From assembly GCF_900104385.1 (NCBI RefSeq), contig NZ_FNJA01000008.1, positions 248,001-312,000 on the forward strand: a stretch of DNA of 64,000 nt, in the 5' to 3' direction. The translations under genes and the position numbers were made by a program. The notes under the pieces were generated by a model. That model had not been told where the DNA came from, did no database searches, and saw only the letters and a list, made by a program, of their open reading frames with translations. Shown here in pieces: positions 9,477-17,099 of the stretch (its first letter is position 1; every line of letters begins with the position of its first letter). This DNA is from Rhodoferax sp. OV413. GTDB lineage: Bacteria > Pseudomonadota > Gammaproteobacteria > Burkholderiales > Burkholderiaceae_C.

Positions 9477-9730
9477 ATGTGTGACTCCGGGTGTGTGCGG
9501 CGTGGGCCGATCCGCAGGCGACAAGGAAACCCTTGCCGGGGCGACGATACGGCACCAGCCTCGCCCCGTCTGCAGGGCATTTCCTACACAGCCGGGAGGC
9601 CCTTTCCTGCGGACACCGGCCCGCCTGTGTCAGAAACTGGGTTCATCGCCGTTGGAGTGTGTAGCGTCCTAAGCGATCTGCAAGGGTGCTACCACGCCGA
9701 CATCCATCCACGGACTGAAGGAGTTAGCCC

Positions 9731-10357
9731 ATGTTCCATACCTCTACCCCCCTGCCTACGCGGATTGCCGCGCACAGCCACATCAAACAGGCCCTAGTGG
9801 CCGGCGGCATCTGCGCGCTGGCGCTGGCCACGGCCGCCGCCTGGGCGCAAACCACCCCAGCACCCGCCATGGGCACAGCCTCGGCCAGCGCCCCTGCCGA
9901 TGCCAGCAAGCTGGCCAGCTCAGACAGCCGCATGCTAGGCAATCTGGCCCAGGCCAACCGCGCCGAAGTCGAGGCCGGCAAGTTGGCGCTGGAGAAATCG
10001 CAGAACCCTGAGATCAAGAAGTTCGCCCAGACCATGGTCGATGAGCACGGCAAGGCGCTGAGCGAAGTCGAACAGCTGGGCGCGGCCAAAAACGTCAAGC
10101 TGCCCGATGGCGTGGGCGTGATGCACAAGGCCAAGGAAACCGCTTTGAAGGCGCTGTCCGGCAAGACCTTTGACAACCAGTATGTGAAGCGCGCCGGCGT
10201 GGGCGACCACGAGAGCACGGTCAAGCTGCTGCAGGACATCCAGAAGAACGCCAAGGACGCCGATCTGAAGGCCCTGGCCGACAAGATGCTGCCAGCCGTG
10301 CAGCACCACCTGGAGACGGCTAACCAGATGGCGACACAAATCGCCGCAGCCAAGTAA
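9731..10357 (+). CDS. DUF4142 family periplasmic protein
   Basis: A 208-aa exported protein. A signal peptide spans about residues 1-40, ending near AAAWAQT, and the mature part is a helical DUF4142 domain, ferritin-like in predicted fold, with the family signature AEVEAGKLALEKSQNPEIKKFA-type helix and QTMVDEH. Proteins of this family are small periplasmic or outer-membrane-associated proteins of unknown function, often stress-induced. The start is firm: AAGGAG lies 8 bases before the ATG. It is a single-gene unit followed by a strong hairpin terminator at 10375-10409. Confidence 0.82.
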   Translation: MFHTSTPLPTRIAAHSHIKQALVAGGICALALATAAAWAQTTPAPAMGTASASAPADASKLASSDSRMLGNLAQANRAEVEAGKLALEKSQNPEIKKFAQTMVDEHGKALSEVEQLGAAKNVKLPDGVGVMHKAKETALKALSGKTFDNQYVKRAGVGDHESTVKLLQDIQKNAKDADLKALADKMLPAVQHHLETANQMATQIAAAK

Positions 10358-10374
10358 GAGAAGGGCTTAGTGCA

Positions 10375-10413
10375 AGCGCAATGCTGCTATTTTTATAGCG
10401 GCTTGCGCTTTTA
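10375..10413 (+). terminator. hairpin terminator after the DUF4142 gene
   Basis: A long stem pairs AGCGCAATGCTGCTAT (10375-10390) with ATAGCGGCTTGCGCT (10395-10409), with one internal mismatch/bulge and a TTTT loop, and is followed by TTTTA. It lies 17 bases after the DUF4142 stop. Its right arm is the head of a dispersed repeat copy. Confidence 0.7.
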
Positions 10414-10444
10414 CTACCTGCGCCAGAGGCTGTTTTGGCTTGAG
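10387..10444 (+). repeat. dispersed intergenic repeat, copy 3
   Basis: Head CTATTTTTATAGC, core TTGCGC...CTGCGCCAGAGG and tail TGTTTTGGCTTGAG match the consensus. Its 5' half forms part of the DUF4142 terminator. Confidence 0.8.
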
Positions 10445-10766
10445 AACTTACGGTATGGTGAGAAGTGAACATCCGTTCCACTGCATGCCCTCATGGGCAC
10501 GCCCGCAATGTCGTTGACTTACACTCTTGCCATGCCCCGCCACGACTCCTCCGTTGCTCTCAACACACTGTGCTACCACGCTGGCTGCACCGTCGTGGGC
10601 AAACGGTTTGGCCAGGATGTGGTGATGCGAAATCTCGCCGCACTTCCCTAAGCCCGGCGCGCCACCTCCCCCTATCCTCTTCGCTCACCCACGGTCGCCG
10701 GGCACCCCCAGAGCAGACCTTCGCCTTGGCTAGATTGATCCGGGCGATGCACCGTTGGAGTGTTAG

Positions 10767-11168
10767 ATGGAAAACTCATTTTTTGAACGTACGCTGACCG
10801 AGTTGGACCACGCCCGGCTCCAGGGGATGGTTTCCCGCAGCCACCAGGCGTCCGCGCTGGCAGAGCTGCTCGACGCCGCAGAAATCGTGGCGTCGGCAGA
10901 TGTTCCCGCTACGGTGGCAACCATGCGGTCGCAGGTATTGCTCACGGATACAAGCTCGGGGCAAGACTTCGAAGTCGCGCTCAGCTATCCCGACGAAGCG
11001 GATACCCGCGAGGGTCGCATATCGGTGCTCTCACCCATAGGACTCGCCTTGCTGGGGCGCAAGGTCGGAGACCATCCCGTTTGGCTCGGCGCAGACGGCA
11101 CCGCAACCCATGCGCAATTCAAGGCTCTGCTGTTTCAACCCGAAGCGGCCGGAGAGCTGCTGCGCTGA
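10767..11168 (+). CDS. Rnk-like GreA/GreB-family protein
   Basis: A 133-aa protein resembling Rnk, the regulator of nucleoside diphosphate kinase, which binds RNA polymerase through a GreA-like C-terminal domain. An N-terminal short helical segment (LDHARLQGMV) precedes a C-terminal FKBP-like Gre domain (about 50-125), with VLLTDTSSGQDFEVALSYPDEAD and the ISVLSPIGLALLGRKVGD stretch typical of Gre C-terminal domains. The N-terminal coiled coil is too short for a GreA cleavage factor, which favours Rnk. Single gene; the start has only weak ribosome-binding sequence. Confidence 0.75.
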   Translation: MENSFFERTLTELDHARLQGMVSRSHQASALAELLDAAEIVASADVPATVATMRSQVLLTDTSSGQDFEVALSYPDEADTREGRISVLSPIGLALLGRKVGDHPVWLGADGTATHAQFKALLFQPEAAGELLR

Positions 11169-11209
11169 ATGCGCCCGGTGCGGTTGGCAAGGGCATGCTG
11201 TAGCCGCCC

Positions 11210-12106
11210 TCACCACGCCCGCGGACGCGCAAACTCCCCCGCCAAAAAATCCACCAACGCCCGCACCTTGGGCGCTACGTGCTTGCGCGTGGGATAAACC
11301 GCGTAGATGCCCATCTCCATGGCCTGGTAGCCGGGCAGCAGCTGCACTAGGCTGCCGGCGGCCAGGTCGGCGCCGACCAGGAAGGTGGGTTGCAGGATCA
11401 CGCCCTGGTGCGCCAGCGCGGCGGCGCGGCAGGTGTCGCCGCTGTTGGTGTGCATGCAGGCCTGGGTACGCACGCTTACCGGGCCGGTGGGTCCGTCGAA
11501 ATGCCAGTCGTCTTTGCTGGCCCAGTAGCTGTAGGCGATGACTGCGTGGCCGGCCAGGTCGGCGGGGACTTGCGGCGTGCCGTGTTCGGCCAGGTACTGC
11601 GGCGACGCGCAGACCACCATGCGGGTGCTGGCCAGGCGCTTGCTGACCAGGGTCGAGCTGGGCAGGGTGGCGATGCGGATCGCCATGTCATAGCCCTCTT
11701 CCACCAGGTCAACCTGCCGGTCCGCCAAGGTGATGTCCAGCGACACCTTCGGGTGCTGGCGGCGGAACACGCCCCACAACGGCGCCAGGTGCAGGATGCC
11801 GAAGGTGACGGGGGCGTTGATGCGCAGCAGGCCGCTGGCGGCGGCGCTGCGCGAGCTGACCTCAGCCTCAGCCTCATCCACCCCGGCCAGCAGCTCCTTG
11901 CTGCGCGCGTGAAACACCTGGCCCTCTTCGGTCAGCGACAGGCGCCGGGTGGTGCGATGCAGCAGGCGCACGCCCAGCCGTGCCTCCAGCTCGCCCACGT
12001 AGCGCGATACCGCGGCCTTGGACAGGCCCAGCACCTCGGCGGCCTTGACGAAGCTGCCCGCATCGACCACGGCGCTGAATGTTTGCATTTCAAGGAAGCG
12101 GTCCAT
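11210..12106 (-). CDS. LysR-family transcriptional regulator
   Basis: A 298-aa LysR regulator: winged helix-turn-helix at about residues 3-62 (FVKAAEVLGLSKAAVSRYV) and a LysR substrate-binding domain at about 90-290, in the CrgA/DsdC-like class found before small redox enzymes. It is divergent from the extradiol dioxygenase/esterase pair (start-to-start 96 bp) and probably controls it. A perfect 6-bp dyad overlaps its own start codon. Effector unknown; an aromatic or quinone ligand is a guess from the neighbours. Confidence 0.87.
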   Translation of the reverse strand: MDRFLEMQTFSAVVDAGSFVKAAEVLGLSKAAVSRYVGELEARLGVRLLHRTTRRLSLTEEGQVFHARSKELLAGVDEAEAEVSSRSAAASGLLRINAPVTFGILHLAPLWGVFRRQHPKVSLDITLADRQVDLVEEGYDMAIRIATLPSSTLVSKRLASTRMVVCASPQYLAEHGTPQVPADLAGHAVIAYSYWASKDDWHFDGPTGPVSVRTQACMHTNSGDTCRAAALAHQGVILQPTFLVGADLAAGSLVQLLPGYQAMEMGIYAVYPTRKHVAPKVRALVDFLAGEFARPRAW

Positions 12107-12128
12107 TGTACTACTCAGTGAAACAATG
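12104..12128. promoter_or_regulatory. dyad CATTGT-N13-ACAATG, candidate LysR operator
   Basis: A perfect 6-bp inverted repeat (12104-12109 and 12123-12128) includes a T-N11-A-like arrangement, overlaps the LysR start codon and lies 75 bp before the dioxygenase start. Position and symmetry suggest autoregulation. Confidence 0.45.
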
Positions 12129-12202
12129 AATCTTATTTTAGGCCGTTTATCTCTGCATCAGCAGCTTATACAGTGGAGCCCAACCTCTCTTTGGACACCA
12201 CC

Positions 12203-13009
12203 ATGGCTACCGATACCCGCCTCGCCCCCGTACTCTTCATCTCCCACGGCGCACCCACGTTTGCGCTGGAGCCTGGCCTGCTCGGCCCGCAGCTGACCGC
12301 GCTGGGCACCCAGCTGGCCGACATCCGCGCGGTGCTGGTCGTGTCGCCGCACTGGCAGACCCGCGGCGTGAAGGTGATGGCCACCGCCCAACCCGAGACG
12401 GTGCACGACTTCGGCGGCTTTGCCTCGGCACTGTACGACCTGCACTATCCCGCAGCCGGCCACCCTGCCCTGGCCGCCGAAGTCGCCGATCTGCTGGCCG
12501 AGGCCGGCTGGCCCGTGGCGCTGGATGGCCAGCGCGGCCTGGACCACGGCGCCTGGGTGCCGCTGCGCCATCTGCTGCCGGATGCCCAACTGCCAGTGTT
12601 CCAGGTATCGCTGCCGCACGACCTGGACACTGCCGGCGCGCTGCGCCTGGGCCAGGCGCTGGCACCGCTGCGCGCGCGCGGCGTGCTGGTGGTCGGCTCG
12701 GGCAGCATGACGCACAACCTGTACGAGTTTCGCCAGGGGCAGGCAGCTGCGGCCGGCTACGCGGTGGAGTTCACCCACTGGATCCGCCAGGCTGTCAACG
12801 GCAATGCGGTCGACAAGCTGGTCGACTACCGCACGCTGGCCCCGCACGCCCAGCGCGCGCACCCCACCGAAGAACACTACCTGCCGCTGCTGGTCGCCAT
12901 GGGCGCGCGCAGTGGCGACGAGCCGGCACATGTGATCGACGGCGGCATCACGAACGGCGTACTGTCGATGGAGTCGTACGCCTGGGGCCTGCCCGCCACC
13001 AGCCACTGA
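12203..13009 (+). CDS. class III extradiol ring-cleavage dioxygenase, DODA type
   Basis: A 268-aa cytosolic enzyme of the LigB/4,5-DOPA dioxygenase family, non-heme metal-dependent ring-opening dioxygenases. Landmarks: LFISHGAPT (first metal histidine), SPHWQTRG, LDHGAWVPLRHLLP, and the GSGSMTHNL motif with a further histidine, all at family positions; about 260 aa is the usual length. The ATG at 12203 is used rather than a GTG at 12173, since the family starts right at this point. It lies 18 bp before an esterase and is divergent from a LysR gene. The pairing resembles quinone-detoxifying dioxygenase/MhqD-type hydrolase sets, but the substrate is not known. Confidence 0.88.
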   Translation: MATDTRLAPVLFISHGAPTFALEPGLLGPQLTALGTQLADIRAVLVVSPHWQTRGVKVMATAQPETVHDFGGFASALYDLHYPAAGHPALAAEVADLLAEAGWPVALDGQRGLDHGAWVPLRHLLPDAQLPVFQVSLPHDLDTAGALRLGQALAPLRARGVLVVGSGSMTHNLYEFRQGQAAAAGYAVEFTHWIRQAVNGNAVDKLVDYRTLAPHAQRAHPTEEHYLPLLVAMGARSGDEPAHVIDGGITNGVLSMESYAWGLPATSH

Positions 13010-13027
13010 ATTAGGAATCTAGACACC

Positions 13028-13717
13028 ATGAACACCCTGCACACCAGCCCCGACTTCGCCCTTTCCTTCCGCGTATTCCAGCCCGAACCCGCCCAGCCCA
13101 CCGCCCTGGTGGTCTTGCTGCACGGCGTGGGCGGCTCGGAAACCAATCTGGCCGACATGGCCGCCGCCATCAGCGCGCAGGCACCGGGCACGCTGGTGGT
13201 GCTGCCGCGCGGCCCGCTGGCCCTGGGGCCGGGGCAGTTTGCCTGGTTCCGCGTGGCCTTCACACCCCAGGGGCCGCGCATCGAAGCGGCCGAGGCCGAC
13301 AACAGCCGGCTGGCGCTGACGCGCTTTGTCGAGCAGCTGCAGCTGGCCCACGGCATCGCACCGCAGCGCACCGTGGTGGCCGGCTTCAGCCAGGGCGGCA
13401 TCATGAGTGCCAGCCTGGGGCTGACGGCGCCCGAGCGGCTGGCTGGCTTTGGCATCTTGTCGGGCCGCATCCTGCCCGAGCTGGAGCCGCAGCTGGCCGA
13501 ACCCGCGCAACTCGCCGCAGTGCAAGCCTTCGTCGGCCACGGCGAGCTGGACAGCAAGCTGCCCGTGGTCTGGGCCGAACGCTCGGACAAATGGCTGACC
13601 GCGCTGGGCGTGCGCCACCAGACCCGGCTCTACCCCATAGACCACGGCATCAGCGCGGCGATGCAGGCCGACTTCCTGGCCTGGTTGAACTCCTGTATTG
13701 ATAGCAGCTTGCGCTGA
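13028..13717 (+). CDS. alpha/beta-hydrolase, carboxylesterase/phospholipase family
   Basis: A 229-aa cytosolic serine hydrolase of the carboxylesterase/lysophospholipase type. LLHGVGGSE forms the oxyanion region (about 26-34), GFSQGG carries the nucleophile (about residue 121), and an Asp/His pair is expected near GHGELD and DHGIS. AGGA lies 11 bases before the ATG. Translated just after the dioxygenase and probably co-transcribed. It is similar in type to MhqD, a hydrolase induced by quinones in Bacillus, which is the reason for proposing a catechol/quinone role. The last residues (IDSSLR) and the stop are encoded by a dispersed repeat copy. Confidence 0.85.
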   Translation: MNTLHTSPDFALSFRVFQPEPAQPTALVVLLHGVGGSETNLADMAAAISAQAPGTLVVLPRGPLALGPGQFAWFRVAFTPQGPRIEAAEADNSRLALTRFVEQLQLAHGIAPQRTVVAGFSQGGIMSASLGLTAPERLAGFGILSGRILPELEPQLAEPAQLAAVQAFVGHGELDSKLPVVWAERSDKWLTALGVRHQTRLYPIDHGISAAMQADFLAWLNSCIDSSLR

Positions 13718-13751
13718 TAGAACCTGCGCCAAGTGCCGATTTGGCTCTTAA
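13694..13751 (+). repeat. dispersed intergenic repeat, copy 4
   Basis: Lies between the convergent esterase and GGDEF-EAL genes and provides both the esterase 3' end and the last bases of the GGDEF-EAL gene. Core GATAGCAGCTTGCGC...CCTGCGCCAAG, tail GATTTGGCTC. Confidence 0.75.
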
Positions 13752-15541
13752 TCGTCCACCGGGGTGCGCAGCCACTGCACCAGGCCATCGGCGGTGCGCG
13801 GCCGGCTGAAGATATAGCCCTGGCCCTTGTCGCACTGCAGCTCCCGCACCACGGCGGCCTGGGCCGGGGTTTCTATGCCTTCGGCCACCGTGGCCATGCC
13901 CAGGCTATGGGCTACTCGCACCGTGGCCTCGATCAGCACGCGGTGGTGCTGGCTGGTGTCGGCCTGGCAGACGAAGGAGCGGTCGATCTTCACGGTATCC
14001 ACCGGCAGCAGGTGCAGGCTGGCCAGCGAGGAATAGCCGGTGCCGAAGTCGTCCAGCGCCAGGGTCAGGCCCAGGGCCTTGAGCTCATGCAGCCGGGCCT
14101 GCACGCTCTCGTCCTGCGCGGCCAGGCTTTCGGTCACTTCCAGCTGCAGCTGGGCCGCGTCCATGCCGATGCTGCGCAGCAGCGCATCCACGTAGGCCAC
14201 CCAGCCCGGCTGGTGCAACTGGGCCCGCGACACATTCACTGCCAGCAGCCGCGGCGCCTGCGGCCCGAGCGCGGCCCGCCACTGCACGAACTGGCGGCAG
14301 GCCGAGGCGAGCACGAAGTCGCCGAGCGCGCCGATCAGGCCGCACTCTTCGGCCACGGTGATGAATTCATACGGCAGCACCACGCCGCGCGCCGGGTGGT
14401 CCCAGCGCACCAGGGCTTCGACGCCGCTGGTCCGGTCCACTGCGCCATCCGCCGGTGCGGCAGGCACCAAGCCGACCACCGGCTGGTAGACCACGAACAG
14501 CTGCTCCTGGGCCAGCGCCCGCCGCAGCTCGGCTTCGATATCGGCGCGGTGGGCTGCGCGCACCTGCATGGCCGGTTCGAACACCACGTAGCGGGCGCCG
14601 CCCGCGCGCTTGGCCTCGACCATGGCGATGCTGGCGCTTTGCAACACCGCGTCGGCATCGCCGCGGGCCTGCGCGCGCAGCACGATGCCCATGCTGACAC
14701 TGCAGTGCAGCTGGTGCGGACCAATGCCATAGGGCTTGGCCAGCACATCCAGCAGGCGCTGCGCCACGGCGTGTACATGGTCGGCCCGCGCCAGGTCGTC
14801 GACCAGCACCACGAACTCGTCGCCACCGATGCGCGCCGCCACCAGCTCGCTGCCGTTGTGCCGCTCGAAGCGGCTGCGCGAGCGCAGGGTGGCCCTCAGC
14901 CGGTCGGCCAGCAGCCCCAGCACGCCATCACCGGCCGCATGGCCTGCGGTGTCGTTGATCTGCTTCAGGCGGTCGCAGTTCATGAACAGCACCGCGAACT
15001 CAGGGCCCGCATCGCCTGTTGCGCCAACATTGCGCGCCAAGATCCGCTGCAGATGCTCCAGCGCCACGCTGCGGTTCGGCATACGGGTCAGGTTGTCCAC
15101 CCGGGCCGCGGCATTCAGCCGGCGCGCCAGGCCCTGCTGCTCGCGCTGCACGTCAAAGGTAGCGTCGTTCAGCACCGCCATCAGCCGGGTCGGGTCGAGC
15201 TTGAACAGGCTGAACGACAGCACCTGGGGCTGCGCCGCGCCCAGTGCCGGCTGGCCCGGGTGAGGCTGCAGCGGAATCCGCAGCGACTCACACACCACGC
15301 CATAGGGCTGGGTAAAGGCCTGCGCCAGTGCGCGCAGATCGGGGGCCACATCGGCCAGCGCGGTGAACAGGTTGTCCAGGCTGCCGTCGGGCGATACCGG
15401 CAGCAGCAGCCGGGCCGACATGGCATTCAGCAGCAGCACCTCGCCGCCCAGCGTGGTCTGTACCAGGCCGACCGGCACCAGGTACAGGAACTGGAGCAGT
15501 GCCTCGTAATCGCTGGCCGTGTAGAGATCGGTGTTGGACAT
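13748..15541 (-). CDS. GGDEF-EAL protein paired with a PYP homologue
   Basis: A 597-aa cytosolic cyclic di-GMP protein: an N-terminal PAS-like region (about 10-125), GGDEF (about 140-320) and EAL (about 340-590). The EAL domain looks complete: VEALVRW, LAVNVS, LEVTES, LDDFGTGYSS, VKIDRSF, AEGIET and GQGYIFSRP. The GGDEF signature ARIGGDEF is present (residues 239-243), but the metal-binding aspartate of the usual DxDxFK motif is asparagine (MNCDRLKQIND). Cyclase activity is therefore doubtful and the protein is more likely a phosphodiesterase. Its ATG directly abuts the stop codon of the upstream PYP-like gene, so the two are probably translationally coupled and functionally linked. Confidence 0.9.
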   Translation of the reverse strand: MSNTDLYTASDYEALLQFLYLVPVGLVQTTLGGEVLLLNAMSARLLLPVSPDGSLDNLFTALADVAPDLRALAQAFTQPYGVVCESLRIPLQPHPGQPALGAAQPQVLSFSLFKLDPTRLMAVLNDATFDVQREQQGLARRLNAAARVDNLTRMPNRSVALEHLQRILARNVGATGDAGPEFAVLFMNCDRLKQINDTAGHAAGDGVLGLLADRLRATLRSRSRFERHNGSELVAARIGGDEFVVLVDDLARADHVHAVAQRLLDVLAKPYGIGPHQLHCSVSMGIVLRAQARGDADAVLQSASIAMVEAKRAGGARYVVFEPAMQVRAAHRADIEAELRRALAQEQLFVVYQPVVGLVPAAPADGAVDRTSGVEALVRWDHPARGVVLPYEFITVAEECGLIGALGDFVLASACRQFVQWRAALGPQAPRLLAVNVSRAQLHQPGWVAYVDALLRSIGMDAAQLQLEVTESLAAQDESVQARLHELKALGLTLALDDFGTGYSSLASLHLLPVDTVKIDRSFVCQADTSQHHRVLIEATVRVAHSLGMATVAEGIETPAQAAVVRELQCDKGQGYIFSRPRTADGLVQWLRTPVDD

Positions 15542-15934
15542 CTAGACCCGCCGCTGCACCAGCACGTAGCGCATGGCCTGGCCGGGCTGGGCCAGCAGGC
15601 GCAGCAGCACCTTGATGGGCCGCATGCGCAGGGTCAGCACGTAGTCGATGGTGGAGTCCAAAGCCTCGGCCTGGGCTTCGGCATCCTCGAAACGCTGGGC
15701 CACCATGAAGTTGTTCATGCAGGGTGCGACCACGGTAAACATGCGCTTGCCCAGCACCCGCTCGGGCGCCAGGCCGCTCAGCTGCGATTCGGTCTGGCTG
15801 TAGATGCGCACCACCGTATCGGCATCGAAGCCGATGACGCCGAACTCCAGCGCATCCAGCTCCGCCGGAATGCAGGCAGCCAGAAGGGCCGGCATATCGG
15901 CATCCTGAAACAGCAACGATTCGAGTGCAGCCAT
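15542..15934 (-). CDS. pyp: photoactive yellow protein (PYP) homologue
   Basis: A 130-aa single PAS-domain protein (PYP of Halorhodospira is 125 aa). It aligns without gaps to the chromophore pocket of PYP with an offset of three: Y45, E49 and C72 correspond to Tyr42, Glu46 and the chromophore cysteine Cys69, in the contexts IYSQTE and VVAPC. Thr50 is replaced by Ser53 and Arg52 by Leu55. The DYVLTLRMRPIKV region matches the conserved C-terminal strand with Met100. PYP is a cytosolic blue-light sensor carrying p-coumaric acid. The ATG at 15934 gives the family length and has GGAG upstream; an ATG at 15964 would add 10 residues. Immediately upstream of, and abutting, a GGDEF-EAL gene. No chromophore biosynthesis genes are in the window. 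Confidence 0.85.
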   Translation of the reverse strand: MAALESLLFQDADMPALLAACIPAELDALEFGVIGFDADTVVRIYSQTESQLSGLAPERVLGKRMFTVVAPCMNNFMVAQRFEDAEAQAEALDSTIDYVLTLRMRPIKVLLRLLAQPGQAMRYVLVQRRV

Positions 15935-16050
15935 GTCCAACGCTCCAGGGTTGTGTCCAAGCATCCACGCACAGAATATTTATACCCCATGCAGCATGTA
16001 TACATACGGGTTTTTAGAATGCTTTGTATCTATTTTTGAAAGCAGCCGCC

Positions 16051-16563
16051 ATGCACACCTTGGTCCAACACCACTACCGCGCCGCGCGCCAAGGCCTGGC
16101 CGCGGGCACGCCCATCACCTTGCTGCATATCGGCGAGGAGCAGACAGCCGTGGCAGTGGGCAGCGGCCCGGAGGCGGACGCGGTGCTGCTGCTGGCCCTG
16201 GGCACGCGCAGCACGGCCGCGCAGTTCTACCGGCACGACCCGCCCACGCCCGGCGAGCTGGAAAACGCCATCCAGTGGGTGGAAGATGAGGTGAACCGGG
16301 CGCGCGCCCTGGTGGTCGGCCATGCCAGCCTGTTCAGCAGCGACCCCGCCGTGCTGCAGATGGCTGAACTGGCCGGCGTGGCCGGCCCCAGCCTGTCGGT
16401 GGAGGCGGTAGAGCGCCTGTTCGACCAGCTGGCCAGCCTGTCGCTAGGCCGCCCTGCCAGCAGCGCCGGCATTCCCAACACCCCGGCATTTGCCGCCGGC
16501 CTGCTGGTACTGCGCGAGTTCATGCACCACCTGGGCTTTGCCGAGATCCGCTGGCAGACCTAG
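16051..16563 (+). CDS. conserved hypothetical protein, divergent from the PYP gene
   Basis: A 170-aa soluble protein of unknown function. It has no signal peptide or membrane segment. The sequence has a central LLLALGTRSTAAQFYRH stretch and a mostly helical C-terminal half with acidic patches. The ATG at 16051 is preferred; an upstream in-frame codon at 16024 lies in AT-rich promoter-like sequence. Its 5' end faces the PYP gene across 116 bp, so both may share a regulatory region. Its stop codon overlaps that of the next, convergent gene by 2 bases within CCTAGG. It is not recognised as any named family. Confidence 0.6.
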   Translation: MHTLVQHHYRAARQGLAAGTPITLLHIGEEQTAVAVGSGPEADAVLLLALGTRSTAAQFYRHDPPTPGELENAIQWVEDEVNRARALVVGHASLFSSDPAVLQMAELAGVAGPSLSVEAVERLFDQLASLSLGRPASSAGIPNTPAFAAGLLVLREFMHHLGFAEIRWQT

Positions 16564-17057
16564 GCCGCCACTTCTTCCGGCAGCAGCAGCGCCAGGCGCT
16601 CGCGGATGGTGTCGGCCCGTTCGGCACCGGCGCTGTTGGCAATTTCTTCCAGCATCTCCTGGCTGACGGCCAGCATGGACGCACGGTCGCGCGCCTGGCG
16701 CAGCGATTCGCGGAAGGATTCGGCCAGCACCGGCGCGCGCCGGGCAAACATGCGCTCGCAAATGTCGAACAAAAACATGCGGGCAGTGGCCAGCGAGCGC
16801 TTGCCGTCAAACGCATCCACCGCGCCCTGGCGGGCTATCAGCGGGCTGGGAAGGCTGGCGGCGCCGGCCTCGCTCAGATAGCCGTCGCTGACCAGCTGCA
16901 GCACCAGCTGCTCGCCCTCGTGGCCAAAGTAGGCAGCGACTTCGCGGGCGCTCTTGTGCCCGTCGGCCAGCAGCAACAGCGAGCGCTGGCGCAAACCCAG
17001 GCTGCGGCAGCCCGGTTGCAGCTCGGCACGCGCTTTATCGGTTTTTTGAAGCCCCAT
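16560..17057 (-). CDS. conserved hypothetical protein
   Basis: A 165-aa soluble protein. The first ~75 residues (GLRQRSLLLLADGHKS, then LQLVSDGYLSEAG) look like a small winged-helix-type module seen at the N-terminus of several betaproteobacterial signalling proteins; the rest is helical and charged. No catalytic motif is visible. It converges on the preceding gene with overlapping stops, and its start is 42 bp from the end of a GGDEF-EAL gene transcribed in the same direction, so it may be the second gene of that transcript. Function unknown. Confidence 0.6.
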   Translation of the reverse strand: MGLQKTDKARAELQPGCRSLGLRQRSLLLLADGHKSAREVAAYFGHEGEQLVLQLVSDGYLSEAGAASLPSPLIARQGAVDAFDGKRSLATARMFLFDICERMFARRAPVLAESFRESLRQARDRASMLAVSQEMLEEIANSAGAERADTIRERLALLLPEEVAA

Positions 17058-17099
17058 GGTCGCCCATCCAATGCAAATGGCGATTGAAGCAACATTTTG

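Larger units (their letters stand above)
10358..10766. other. intergenic stretch with terminator and repeat copy
   Basis: The first 90 bases hold a terminator and a dispersed repeat. The remainder (10450-10766) has an open frame of 39 codons at 10532-10651 with no ribosome-binding site, which is not accepted as a gene. The last part should carry the promoter of the Rnk-like gene, but no clear -35/-10 pair was recognised. Confidence 0.5.

Noticed and set aside
10532-10651. 39-codon open frame in the DUF4142-Rnk gap
   Set aside because: No ribosome-binding site, no recognisable features, and short enough to arise by chance.
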